This document shows, piece by piece, positions 1 to 6,169 of a stretch of 10,543 bases of DNA. The stretch is taken from the NCBI GenBank assembly GCA_946479475.1, contig CAMLGG010000186.1:1-10543 (forward strand), given 5' to 3'. The DNA is from an uncultured Ideonella sp. GTDB taxonomy: Bacteria > Pseudomonadota > Gammaproteobacteria > Burkholderiales > Burkholderiaceae. Position numbers and translations under genes: made by a program. Below the pieces are notes generated by a model. That model searched no databases. It saw only the letters and a program-made list of their open reading frames with translations, and was not told the origin of the DNA. Numbering within the stretch: the first letter of the stretch is position 1; every line of letters begins with the position of its first letter.

Positions 1-1083
1 CAGGCCCCAGAACAGCTCGGGGTTGCTGGTCATCACCTGCGGGCCGGGCTGGATGCCCTTGATCGTCATCGCGCCGACCATCAGCGCCATCACCGCGTTG
101 GGCGGGATGCCCAGCGTGAGCATCGGGATGAACGAGGTCTGCGCACCGGCGTTGTTGGCCGACTCGGGGCCGGCCACGCCGCGGATGTTGCCCTTGCCGA
201 AGGCTTCTTCGCCCGGCCGGCCCTTGACCTTCTTCTCGACCGTGTAGGCCGCGAACGAAGCCAGCAGCGCGCCGCCGCCGGGCAGCACGCCCAGCAGCGA
301 GCCCAGCGTGGTGCCGCGCACCACCGCGGGCCAGGCGTCCTTGAAGTCCTGGGCCGTCGGCCACAGGCCCTTGACGTCCTTGGTGAAGACCTCGCGGTGC
401 TCGGCCGGCTGGCCGAGGTTGGCGATGATCTCGCCGAAGCCGAACACGCCCATCGCGATCGTGACGAAGTTGATGCCGTCGGTCAGCTCGGCGATGTCGA
501 AGCTGTAGCGGGGCACGCCGGAGATCACGTCGGTGTTGATCTGGCCCAGCAGCAGGCCGAGGATGATCATGGCGATGGCCTTGACCAGCGAGCCCGAGGC
601 CAGCACCACCGCGCCGATCAGGCCCAGGGTCATCAGGGAGAAGTACTCCGCCGGGCCGAACTTGAAGGCCAGCTCCGTCAGCGGCGGCGCGAAGGCGGCG
701 ATGATCACCGTGCCCACGCAGCCCGCGAAGAAGGAGCCCAGGCCGGCAGCGGCCAGGGCCGAGCCGGCGCGGCCCTTGCGGGCCATCTGGTAGCCGTCGA
801 TCGCGGTGACCACCGAGCTGGATTCGCCCGGGACGTTGATCAGGATGGCGGTGGTCGAGCCGCCGTACTGGGCGCCGTAGTAGATGCCGGCCAGCATGAT
901 CAGCGCGGGCGTCGCATCCAGCGAGTAGATCGAGGGCAGCAGCATCGCGATCGTCGCGACCGGCCCGAGGCCCGGCAGCACGCCGATCAGGGTGCCGAGC
1001 ACCGCGCCGCCGAAGGCGTAGAGCAGGTTGCTCAGCGTGAAGGCCGTCTGGAAGCCGAGGCCCAGGTTGTGGATCAGGTCCAT
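1..1083 (-). CDS. tctA: Tripartite tricarboxylate transporter large permease TctA (C-terminus cut off by window edge)
   Basis: This is the large, multi-spanning inner-membrane subunit of a TTT-family transporter. Such transporters use an ion gradient and a periplasmic binding protein to import citrate or other carboxylates. The visible 361 codons begin MDLIHNLGLGFQTAF and stay open to the left edge. The family is usually about 500 residues, so roughly the last quarter is missing. Signature segments are present: GVLPGLGPVATIAML at about residues 34-48, a glycine-rich YYGAQYGGSTTAILINVPGE segment at about 68-87, and a second repeat-like GIPPNAVMALMVGAM segment near the end of the visible part. 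Long hydrophobic stretches alternate with short loops throughout. The start is the ATG 22 bases downstream of the tctB stop, with a modest GGGAA ribosome-binding sequence, so tctB-tctA form one transcript. The substrate cannot be read from TctA. Family assignment is secure. Confidence 0.96.
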   Translation of the reverse strand, partial: MDLIHNLGLGFQTAFTLSNLLYAFGGAVLGTLIGVLPGLGPVATIAMLLPSIYSLDATPALIMLAGIYYGAQYGGSTTAILINVPGESSSVVTAIDGYQMARKGRAGSALAAAGLGSFFAGCVGTVIIAAFAPPLTELAFKFGPAEYFSLMTLGLIGAVVLASGSLVKAIAMIILGLLLGQINTDVISGVPRYSFDIAELTDGINFVTIAMGVFGFGEIIANLGQPAEHREVFTKDVKGLWPTAQDFKDAWPAVVRGTTLGSLLGVLPGGGALLASFAAYTVEKKVKGRPGEEAFGKGNIRGVAGPESANNAGAQTSFIPMLTLGIPPNAVMALMVGAMTIKGIQPGPQVMTSNPELFWGL

Positions 1084-1105
1084 GTCTTTGTTCCCGTGTC
1101 TCGGA

Positions 1106-1570
1106 TCAGCCGCCCATGAAGGCGGGCCACAGCGGAATGGTGAGCTTCAGGCCCACGATGAAGACGAGCCAGGACATGACCGTCAGGACGGCGGCATTGA
1201 TGATGGTGCCGACCCAGGTGTGCTCGTCGCTCGCGTAGGCGGAGATCAGCACCAGCACCGGCAGCGAGATCACCATGCCCGCGCGCGGCAGCATGAAGCC
1301 GAACAGCAGCACCGCACCCAGGATGATGAGCAGCGGCCTCCAGGCGAACTTGCCGATGGGCTCGCCGTCCTCCGTCTCGATGGTCAGGGCCTCGAACAGG
1401 ATCATCGCGCCCAGGATGGCCAGCAGCAGGCCGAGGCCGAAGGGAAAGTAGGCCGGGCCGGGCCGGGCCGAACTGCCGAAGCTGTAGTTCAGCGCGCCTA
1501 TGGCGAACGCGCCGCCGACGACGATGAACATCAGCCCGGACCAGAAGTCCTTCTGGCTCTTGATTCTCAC
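1106..1570 (-). CDS. tctB: Tripartite tricarboxylate transporter small membrane subunit TctB
   Basis: This is the small membrane subunit that pairs with TctA; 154 residues is typical for TctB. I chose the GTG start giving MRIKSQKDFWSG because this N-terminus matches family members and an AGGAG lies 7 bases upstream. A longer reading frame begins at 1600 but adds ten non-family residues. Predicted membrane helices lie near residues 11-28, 43-62, 79-96, 98-112 and 121-142, giving the usual hydrophobic pattern. The segment RPGPAYFPFGLGLLL (residues 36-50) carries the conserved GPAYFP-like motif after the first helix. The gene is first in the tctB-tctA unit. The usual upstream partner, tctC, is absent: divergent unrelated genes lie upstream instead. 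A CGGCC pentamer repeated four times lies inside the coding sequence. Confidence 0.94.
   Translation of the reverse strand: MRIKSQKDFWSGLMFIVVGGAFAIGALNYSFGSSARPGPAYFPFGLGLLLAILGAMILFEALTIETEDGEPIGKFAWRPLLIILGAVLLFGFMLPRAGMVISLPVLVLISAYASDEHTWVGTIINAAVLTVMSWLVFIVGLKLTIPLWPAFMGG
1451..1470. repeat. Four tandem GGCCG pentamers inside tctB
   Basis: The plus strand shows four perfect consecutive copies of GGCCG, equivalent to CGGCC on the coding strand. They encode part of the ARPGPA segment of TctB. The unit length is not a multiple of three, so gain or loss of one copy would shift the tctB frame. The repeat may simply reflect GC-rich codons for a conserved motif. Confidence 0.8.
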
Positions 1571-1577
1571 GGGTTGT

Positions 1578-1582
1578 CTCCT
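1578..1582 (-). promoter_or_regulatory. Ribosome-binding site that fixes the tctB GTG start
   Basis: On the minus strand AGGAG sits 7 bases before the GTG at 1568-1570. The more upstream ATG at 1598-1600 has no comparable sequence. This supports the shorter TctB protein. Confidence 0.7.
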
Positions 1583-1784
1583 CGCTGGGATGCCAAGCAA
1601 TTGCGGCGGATTCTAGGGAGGCGCCCCCAGCCTGGCGCTGTGGAATACACGTAAGCCGCCAGCCCGCCGGCGCAGGGCATGACCTCAGGATTGGGGACGC
1701 GCAAGGCACGGCGCCGGGCTTACAGTGGCCGATGCGGCCCGGGGCCGGCCGCCTGACGAGAGCTGCGGCCCCGCTCGCCACGAC

Positions 1785-1790
1785 GGGAGG
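1785..1790 (+). promoter_or_regulatory. Ribosome-binding site of the first gene of the plus-strand operon
   Basis: GGGAGG lies 5 bases before the ATG at 1796 and 2 bases before the ATG at 1793. The spacing favours the ATG at 1796. The in-frame GTG at 1790 overlaps this site and is not a plausible start. Confidence 0.65.
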
Positions 1791-1795
1791 TGATG

Positions 1796-2131
1796 ATGAA
1801 GATCGTCCTGTGCGGCGGCCTCGCCCTGGCCCTGCTGCTGCCGGCACACAGCCTGGCCGGCGCCCTGTATGGCACGGCGCGGCAGGGCGCCGGCCCCTTG
1901 CGAGGCGCCCGCATCCTCGTGGCGTGCCCGAACTTCGGCTCGCCGCACGCCACGGCCGAGGCCCACAGCGACGACAGCGGCAGCTTCTCCCTGCGCGTGG
2001 GCGCCACCGGCCGCTGCGAGATGAGGATCGAACGCGGCGGCCAGGCCGGCCCGGCGTTCCCGGTCCTCGTTTCCGACAACCCCATGCGCTTCGACTTCGC
2101 GGTCGACGGCTCGCTGAACCGGACTCCGTGA
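1796..2131 (+). CDS. Small exported protein, probable beta-sandwich (carboxypeptidase regulatory-like) fold
   Basis: I do not recognise a named family. The 111-residue product begins with a clear Sec signal peptide: Lys2, a hydrophobic core LALALLLPA, and a probable cleavage site after HSLA at about residue 21. The mature part of about 90 residues has the spacing of a transthyretin-like or carboxypeptidase-regulatory fold: a GxA...GPLRGARILVACP opening, a DDSGSFSLRVG strand-turn at about 59-69, then CEMRIERGG and a final strand MRFDFAV. The DSGSFSLRV element resembles the 'DxxGxFxL' pattern of these domains. Mature cysteines at 44 and 74 could form a disulfide. The product should be periplasmic or outside the cell. 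It is the first gene of a three-gene operon, and its TGA overlaps the next ATG by one base. Function is unknown; the fold is inferred from the pattern. Confidence 0.75.
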   Translation: MKIVLCGGLALALLLPAHSLAGALYGTARQGAGPLRGARILVACPNFGSPHATAEAHSDDSGSFSLRVGATGRCEMRIERGGQAGPAFPVLVSDNPMRFDFAVDGSLNRTP

Positions 2132-3090
2132 TGGCTGCCGACGCCCCGTCCCCCCCTCGCAGCCCCCAGGCGCTCGAATGGGTCAAGGCGGTGGGCATGC
2201 CGGGCGTGACGCTGCTCGTCACCCTGGTGGGCGGCTACTACTTCAACGACCTGCTCAAGGACCGCGAGTCACGCGAGAGCAGCGAGCGGCTGTACGCGCA
2301 GCTGCTGCTGCAGCGCGAGGCGGCGGACGCCAACATCCGCAAGGAGATGCTCAACCTCGTCATCAACCGCTTCTTCGCCGAGACGAAGAAGGGCGACCTT
2401 TCCGCACAGGTGCTGCAGCTGGAACTGCTGGCCAACAACTTCAACCAGTCGATCGATCTGGCGCCGCTGTTCAAGGAACTGGCGCGGCACCTGTCGGAAG
2501 AGCACGAGGCGAGCAAGTCGCAGCTGGCCGAGATGAAGAAGCGGCTGGACGTGAGCGCGGCCACGCTGATCTTCAAGCAGGTGGCGAGCCTGGGCCGGCG
2601 CGGGTTCGTCAAGGAGGTCTCGCTGGCCCTGGGCGGCTGGGAGGAGCGCTTCGGCAAGCCGTTCCTCGATGAGCGCGTGCCGCTGTCGCGGCTGGACCCG
2701 CTCGCCACCGGATCGGCCAGCCAGTCGACGGTGCGCTTCCAGCTCGAGGTCATCGACGTCAACCTGGCCCGGCGCGAGGTCGAGGTTCGCCTGCGCGTCT
2801 ACTTTCCCGAAGGCACCGGCGAGAACGTGGACCGCCACTTCTGGGTCAGCCCCTACGACTTCCCGATGCTGGACAACTCGCAGCTTTCCTATGGGCTGCG
2901 CTCTTCGGTCGTCATCACCGAGTTCTTCGTCCCCGAGCAGGAGGACAGCGTGGACAACTGCGTGGTGAAGTTCCATCTGGTGGTCTTCCCCGCGGCCAGC
3001 GCCAGCTTCAAGGAGCGGCAGGACTACGACGACGTCCTGCTGGACATGGTGCGCAGCGGCGGCCGGGCCAGCGAGGGGCAACGCCGATGA
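2131..3090 (+). CDS. Membrane-anchored coiled-coil protein of unknown function
   Basis: The 319-residue product has no domain I can name. A proline-rich N-terminus (DAPSPPRSPQ) precedes one likely membrane helix at about residues 22-38 (MPGVTLLVTLVGGYYF). A charged, heptad-rich helical region follows at about 42-80 (KDRESRESSERLYAQLLLQR), with further amphipathic helices to about 155, including EEHEASKSQLAEMKKRLD at about 123-140. From about 198 to 290 the sequence alternates hydrophobic and polar residues like a beta domain (VRFQLEVIDVN, REVEVRLRVYF, VVKFHLVVF). There are no nucleotide-binding, protease or kinase motifs. The start is the ATG in the TGATG overlap with the upstream stop; it has only a weak ribosome-binding sequence, which suggests translational coupling. 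It lies between two genes for exported beta-rich proteins, suggesting a shared envelope complex. Topology (which side of the membrane) is unresolved. Confidence 0.8.
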   Translation: MAADAPSPPRSPQALEWVKAVGMPGVTLLVTLVGGYYFNDLLKDRESRESSERLYAQLLLQREAADANIRKEMLNLVINRFFAETKKGDLSAQVLQLELLANNFNQSIDLAPLFKELARHLSEEHEASKSQLAEMKKRLDVSAATLIFKQVASLGRRGFVKEVSLALGGWEERFGKPFLDERVPLSRLDPLATGSASQSTVRFQLEVIDVNLARREVEVRLRVYFPEGTGENVDRHFWVSPYDFPMLDNSQLSYGLRSSVVITEFFVPEQEDSVDNCVVKFHLVVFPAASASFKERQDYDDVLLDMVRSGGRASEGQRR

Positions 3091-3536
3091 GCGGGCGAAT
3101 GGGCCCGGCACGCCGCGCGGCGGCATGCGCCATCCTGGCCATGCTGGCGGCAGCGGGGGGCGTCGCCAAGAAGCCGCCGGCGCCGACCGAGCCGCCGGCG
3201 CAAGGCGACGACGACAAGCCGTTGCCGGCGGCGAGCGGGCCTTCCGTGCCGGCGGCGAGCGGTCCTGCCGCGCCACCGAAAGGCATCTTGCTGACCGTCC
3301 ACGTCAAGGGTGCAGACAAGCCGATCGCGAACGCCGAGGTCCGCATCATCTTCGCCAAGGGCGGCAGCGCGACACTGCGTACCGGCAGCAACGGCACCGC
3401 GCAGGTCACCGCCCCGGTCGCGGGCCTGACCACCGTTCGCGTGCTGGCCGAAGGCTGGAACTCGGGGCAGAGCCAGATCGACCTGCCTCGCGGGAAGCCC
3501 AGCTCGATGACGATCGCGCTGACCAAGAGCGATTGA
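3087..3536 (+). CDS. Exported protein with Pro/Ala-rich linker and carboxypeptidase regulatory-like domain
   Basis: The 149-residue product begins with a basic, then hydrophobic segment (RRAAACAILAMLAAAGG) consistent with a signal peptide or a short membrane anchor. A low-complexity linker at about residues 28-65 is rich in Pro, Ala, Glu and Asp and contains two copies of an eight-residue PAASGP unit. From about 66 to 147 lies a compact beta domain: ILLTVHVKGADKPIANAEV, a TLRTGSNGTAQVTAP turn, and VRVLAEGWNSG. This is the pattern of carboxypeptidase regulatory-like or Ig-like domains, often found in surface and adhesion proteins. The ATG overlaps the previous stop as ATGA, with GAGGGG 8 bases upstream. 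It is the last gene of the operon and has the same general design as the first. Its specific role is unknown. Confidence 0.8.
   Translation: MSGRMGPARRAAACAILAMLAAAGGVAKKPPAPTEPPAQGDDDKPLPAASGPSVPAASGPAAPPKGILLTVHVKGADKPIANAEVRIIFAKGGSATLRTGSNGTAQVTAPVAGLTTVRVLAEGWNSGQSQIDLPRGKPSSMTIALTKSD
3223..3262 (+). repeat. 24-base direct repeat encoding the Pro/Ala linker
   Basis: A 16-base block, TGCCGGCGGCGAGCGG, occurs at 3223-3238 and again at 3247-3262, with a period of 24 bases (eight codons). It yields the repeated PAASGP unit of the linker. The period preserves frame, so copy-number change would alter linker length only. Confidence 0.85.
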
Positions 3537-3544
3537 CGGGCCGC

Positions 3545-5383
3545 TCAGGCCGGCGCCTCGCCCTCCCAGCGCGGCGTGCAGCGCAGCACCTCCTCCAGGG
3601 TCGTGATGCCCTGGGCCACCTTGGCCAGGCCGGCCACGCGCAGCGGCTGCATGCCCTCGGCCACGGCCTGGCGGCGCAGCTTCGCGCCGTCGAGATGCGG
3701 GTGGATGGCCGCACGCGCCGGCTCGCTCATCATCATCAGCTCGTAGAGCGCGGCCCGGCCCCTGTAGCCCGTGCCGCGGCAGGCCGGGCAGCCCACCGCC
3801 TTGTGCGGACGGATGGCGCCGGCCAGGCGCCAGGGCGCCGCGAGCGCTTGCAGCGCCTCGACGGTGACGGAGGGATCGGGCTGCTTGCAGCTCGGGCACA
3901 GCGTTCGCGTCAACCGCTGCGCCAGCACGCCTATCACCGTGGCGGTGATGAGGTAGGGCGGCACGCCGAGGTCGACCAGGCGGGTGACCGAGGCCGGCGC
4001 GTCGTTGGTGTGGACGGTCGAGAAGACCAGGTGGCCGGTCAGCGAGGCCTGGATCGCCATCTCGGCGGTCTCCAGGTCGCGGATCTCGCCGACCATGATG
4101 ATGTCCGGGTCCTGCCGCATCAGGGCTCGCAGGCCATCCGCGAAGCCGAGCTCCAACGCCGGCTGCACCTGTGTCTGGTTGAAGGCCGGCTCGACCATCT
4201 CGATCGGGTCTTCCACCGTGCAGACGTTCACCTCCTCGGTCGCCAGCTTCTTCAGCGTGGAGTACAGCGTCGTCGTCTTGCCCGAGCCGGTCGGGCCGGT
4301 GACGAGGATGATGCCGTGCGGGTGCTCGATCAGCTCGTTCCAGCGCCTGGCCTCGTCGGCCGAGAAGCCCAGCGACTCGAAAGGCTTGTCGACGGTGCCG
4401 GGGTCGAAGATCCGCATCACCACCTTCTCGCCGAAGGCGGTGGGCAGCGTCGAAAGCCGCATCTCGACCTCGCCGCCGCCGCCGGGAACGTTGTCCGGCC
4501 GGCGCGTCTTGATGCGGCCGTCCTGCGGGCGGCGGCGCTCGACCACGTCCATGCGGCCCAGCAGCTTGATGCGCGCCGTCATCGCGCCCAGCACCGCCGC
4601 CGGGACCTGGTGCACCAGGTGCAGCACGCCGTCGATGCGGAAGCGGATCACGCCGGTGTCGCGGCGGGGCTCCAGGTGGATGTCGCTCGCGCGCTGCTCG
4701 AAGGCGTACTGCCAGAGCCAGTCGACGATCTGCACGACGCCCTGGTCGTTGGCGTCCAGCGCGTTGTCCTTGACCTTGCCGAGGTCGACCAGCTGCTCGA
4801 AGTTGACGCTCGCGCCGGCCAGCTCGCCGGTCTTGCGCGCGACGCGGACGTTGGCGGCCAGCGCATAGAACTCGGCCGTGTAGCGCGCCACGTCGTCCGG
4901 CGTGGCCATGACGAGCTTGAGCGTCTTGCGGGTGTGCGCCTCGATGTCCGGGAGCCAGGCAACGTCGAAGGGCTCGCAGGTGGCGACCGTGACCTCGGTG
5001 GCGCCGACGTGCAGCGGCAGGGCGCGTCGCGTCTCGGCATAGGCCAGCGACATCACGTCGGCCACCTTGCTCGCATCGACGCGCAGCGGGTCTATGCGCT
5101 GGAAGGGCAGGCCGTAGCGGCCGGCCAGCCAGCGCGTCAGGGCCTCGGTATCCAGCGCACTGCCGTCACGCTCGTTCTTCAGGCCGGCACCGCCGAGCCG
5201 CAGCAGCGGGTGCAGGCTCGAGCCGGCCTGGCCGAAGCGCCGGGCGAGGACGTCGGCCTCCGCGGGCTTGAGCAGGCCGTCATCACGCAGCCACTTCAGC
5301 AGCTGCCGCATGTCCAGGCGCCCCTTGGGCGGCACGTGTCTCGGGGCGGTGCCGGCGGGGGAGTCGGTGGAGGCGGAGCTCAT
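3545..5383 (-). CDS. GspE/PilB-family type II secretion or type IV pilus assembly ATPase
   Basis: This is a cytoplasmic hexameric ATPase that would power assembly of a type II secretion pseudopilus or type IV pilus. The 612-residue protein has the full family layout. An N-terminal GspE/MshE-type domain spans about 25-170, and the N-terminal half of the motor (ASDIHLEPR) lies near 232-240. Walker A GPTGSGKT is at 363-370, an Asp box VEDPIE at about 390-395, Walker B RQDPDIIMVGEIRD at 423-436, and a His box GHLVFSTVHTNDA at 450-462. A zinc-binding tetracysteine is present at C496/C499 (CPSC) and C532/C535 (CPAC). All catalytic motifs look intact. It starts 3 bases after the upstream gene's stop with no clear ribosome-binding site, implying translational coupling. 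No inner-membrane platform (GspF/PilC), pilin or secretin gene is in the window, so which machine it drives is unknown. Its end lies 8 bases from the convergent plus-strand operon. Confidence 0.95.
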   Translation of the reverse strand: MSSASTDSPAGTAPRHVPPKGRLDMRQLLKWLRDDGLLKPAEADVLARRFGQAGSSLHPLLRLGGAGLKNERDGSALDTEALTRWLAGRYGLPFQRIDPLRVDASKVADVMSLAYAETRRALPLHVGATEVTVATCEPFDVAWLPDIEAHTRKTLKLVMATPDDVARYTAEFYALAANVRVARKTGELAGASVNFEQLVDLGKVKDNALDANDQGVVQIVDWLWQYAFEQRASDIHLEPRRDTGVIRFRIDGVLHLVHQVPAAVLGAMTARIKLLGRMDVVERRRPQDGRIKTRRPDNVPGGGGEVEMRLSTLPTAFGEKVVMRIFDPGTVDKPFESLGFSADEARRWNELIEHPHGIILVTGPTGSGKTTTLYSTLKKLATEEVNVCTVEDPIEMVEPAFNQTQVQPALELGFADGLRALMRQDPDIIMVGEIRDLETAEMAIQASLTGHLVFSTVHTNDAPASVTRLVDLGVPPYLITATVIGVLAQRLTRTLCPSCKQPDPSVTVEALQALAAPWRLAGAIRPHKAVGCPACRGTGYRGRAALYELMMMSEPARAAIHPHLDGAKLRRQAVAEGMQPLRVAGLAKVAQGITTLEEVLRCTPRWEGEAPA

Positions 5384-5386
5384 GGA

Positions 5387-6154
5387 TCAGGCTGCGGGCG
5401 GAGACAGGGGGCGCACCATGCGCAGCCACTTGCGGGCCGGCAGGCCATGGCGCTCTTCGATGTTAGCGGCCCGCGCGGTGAGTTCTTCCCGGCCGGGGAT
5501 CTTTACGTCCCTCGCGGCGACGATGACGGTGTTGCCCTCGCGCGTGGGGCGGAGGCTCCAGACCTGGTCGCGGCCGAACACCGCGGCGATGCGCTCGCTG
5601 CTGGCCGTGAAGCTCGCGTCGCGGCCGAAGAGGTTCACCGTCATCACGCCGCCGTGTGCGTCGAGCACATCCCGGCAGCCCTCGTAGAAAGCCTGGTCGT
5701 CCAGCACGGGGGCGGCGGCCTCGTGGTCGTACAGGTCGACGTTGAGGACCTGCGCGATGCCGGCATGCGCCGGGTCGGCCACCCAGCGCCCGGCGTCGCC
5801 CTCGACGACCGTCAATCGCGCGTCGTCCGGCGGCAGGCGGAACCACAGGCGGTTGGCGCCGATGACGGTGGGGTTGATCTCCACCACCGTCGTCTTCATG
5901 CGCAGCACCTTGTGGCAGAAGCGGGTGATCGCCCCGGCACCGAGGCCCAGCTGCACGGCATGGCCCTCGGCGACCTCGCCTTCGGGCCGCCAAAGCATCC
6001 ACGCCATCATGCGCTGGATGTACTCCAGCTCCAGCGCCTGCGGCTTGGCCAGGCGCATGGCGCCCTGCACCCACGGCGAGTCGAGGTGGAGGTAGCGGAC
6101 GCCGTCGTGCTCCGACATGGTGGCGCCGACGAGTTCCTGCGATCTGGCGGACAT
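5387..6154 (-). CDS. Spermidine-synthase-fold protein (SAM-dependent methyltransferase-like)
   Basis: The product belongs to the spermidine synthase/Rossmann methyltransferase superfamily. With the ATG at 6154 it has 255 residues. Visible motifs are a glycine-rich nucleotide loop QLGLGAGAITRF (GLGAG at 70-74), an acidic ribose-binding residue in VVEINP (E92), and GDAG (D120). After these comes NVDLYDHEAAAP (D140, D143), where true spermidine synthases usually carry a DSTDPxGP-type catalytic loop. That substitution argues against ordinary aminopropyltransferase activity. The start is uncertain: GTG at 6163 adds three residues, and ATG at 6118, giving MSEHDGVRYLH, would be shorter. None has a strong ribosome-binding site. 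It sits between the HipA-like gene and the ATPase, 3 bases from the latter. Family is confident; the specific reaction is unknown. Confidence 0.85.
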   Translation of the reverse strand: MSARSQELVGATMSEHDGVRYLHLDSPWVQGAMRLAKPQALELEYIQRMMAWMLWRPEGEVAEGHAVQLGLGAGAITRFCHKVLRMKTTVVEINPTVIGANRLWFRLPPDDARLTVVEGDAGRWVADPAHAGIAQVLNVDLYDHEAAAPVLDDQAFYEGCRDVLDAHGGVMTVNLFGRDASFTASSERIAAVFGRDQVWSLRPTREGNTVIVAARDVKIPGREELTARAANIEERHGLPARKWLRMVRPLSPPAA

Positions 6155-6169
6155 GCGCGGCACTGTAGT

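Larger units (their letters stand above)
1571..1795. promoter_or_regulatory. Divergent intergenic region between tctBA and the plus-strand small-protein operon
   Basis: About 225 bases separate the tctB start from the start of the plus-strand operon, so both units should have promoters here. On the minus strand a TAGAAT at 1610-1615 could be a -10 box for tctB with a leader of about 33 bases, but no good -35 lies at the right distance. On the plus strand a weak TACAGT at 1721-1726 could be a -10 box, again without a convincing -35. I see no clear operator palindrome or riboswitch. The promoter positions are guesses; the presence of divergent promoters is an inference from gene layout. Confidence 0.4.

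Noticed and set aside
397..1119. A 240-codon plus-strand frame opposite tctA
   Set aside because: It is a shadow of tctA; the sequence is dominated by Asp, Gln, Arg and His and shows no domain features.
1691..1726. TTGGGG and TACAGT as a promoter pair for the plus-strand operon
   Set aside because: The spacing is about 24 bases, too long for a sigma-70 promoter, and both boxes are poor matches.
3537..3560. Possible bidirectional terminator between the converging operons
   Set aside because: Only a weak GGCC/GGCC pairing with a five-base loop is present, with no T tract on either strand.
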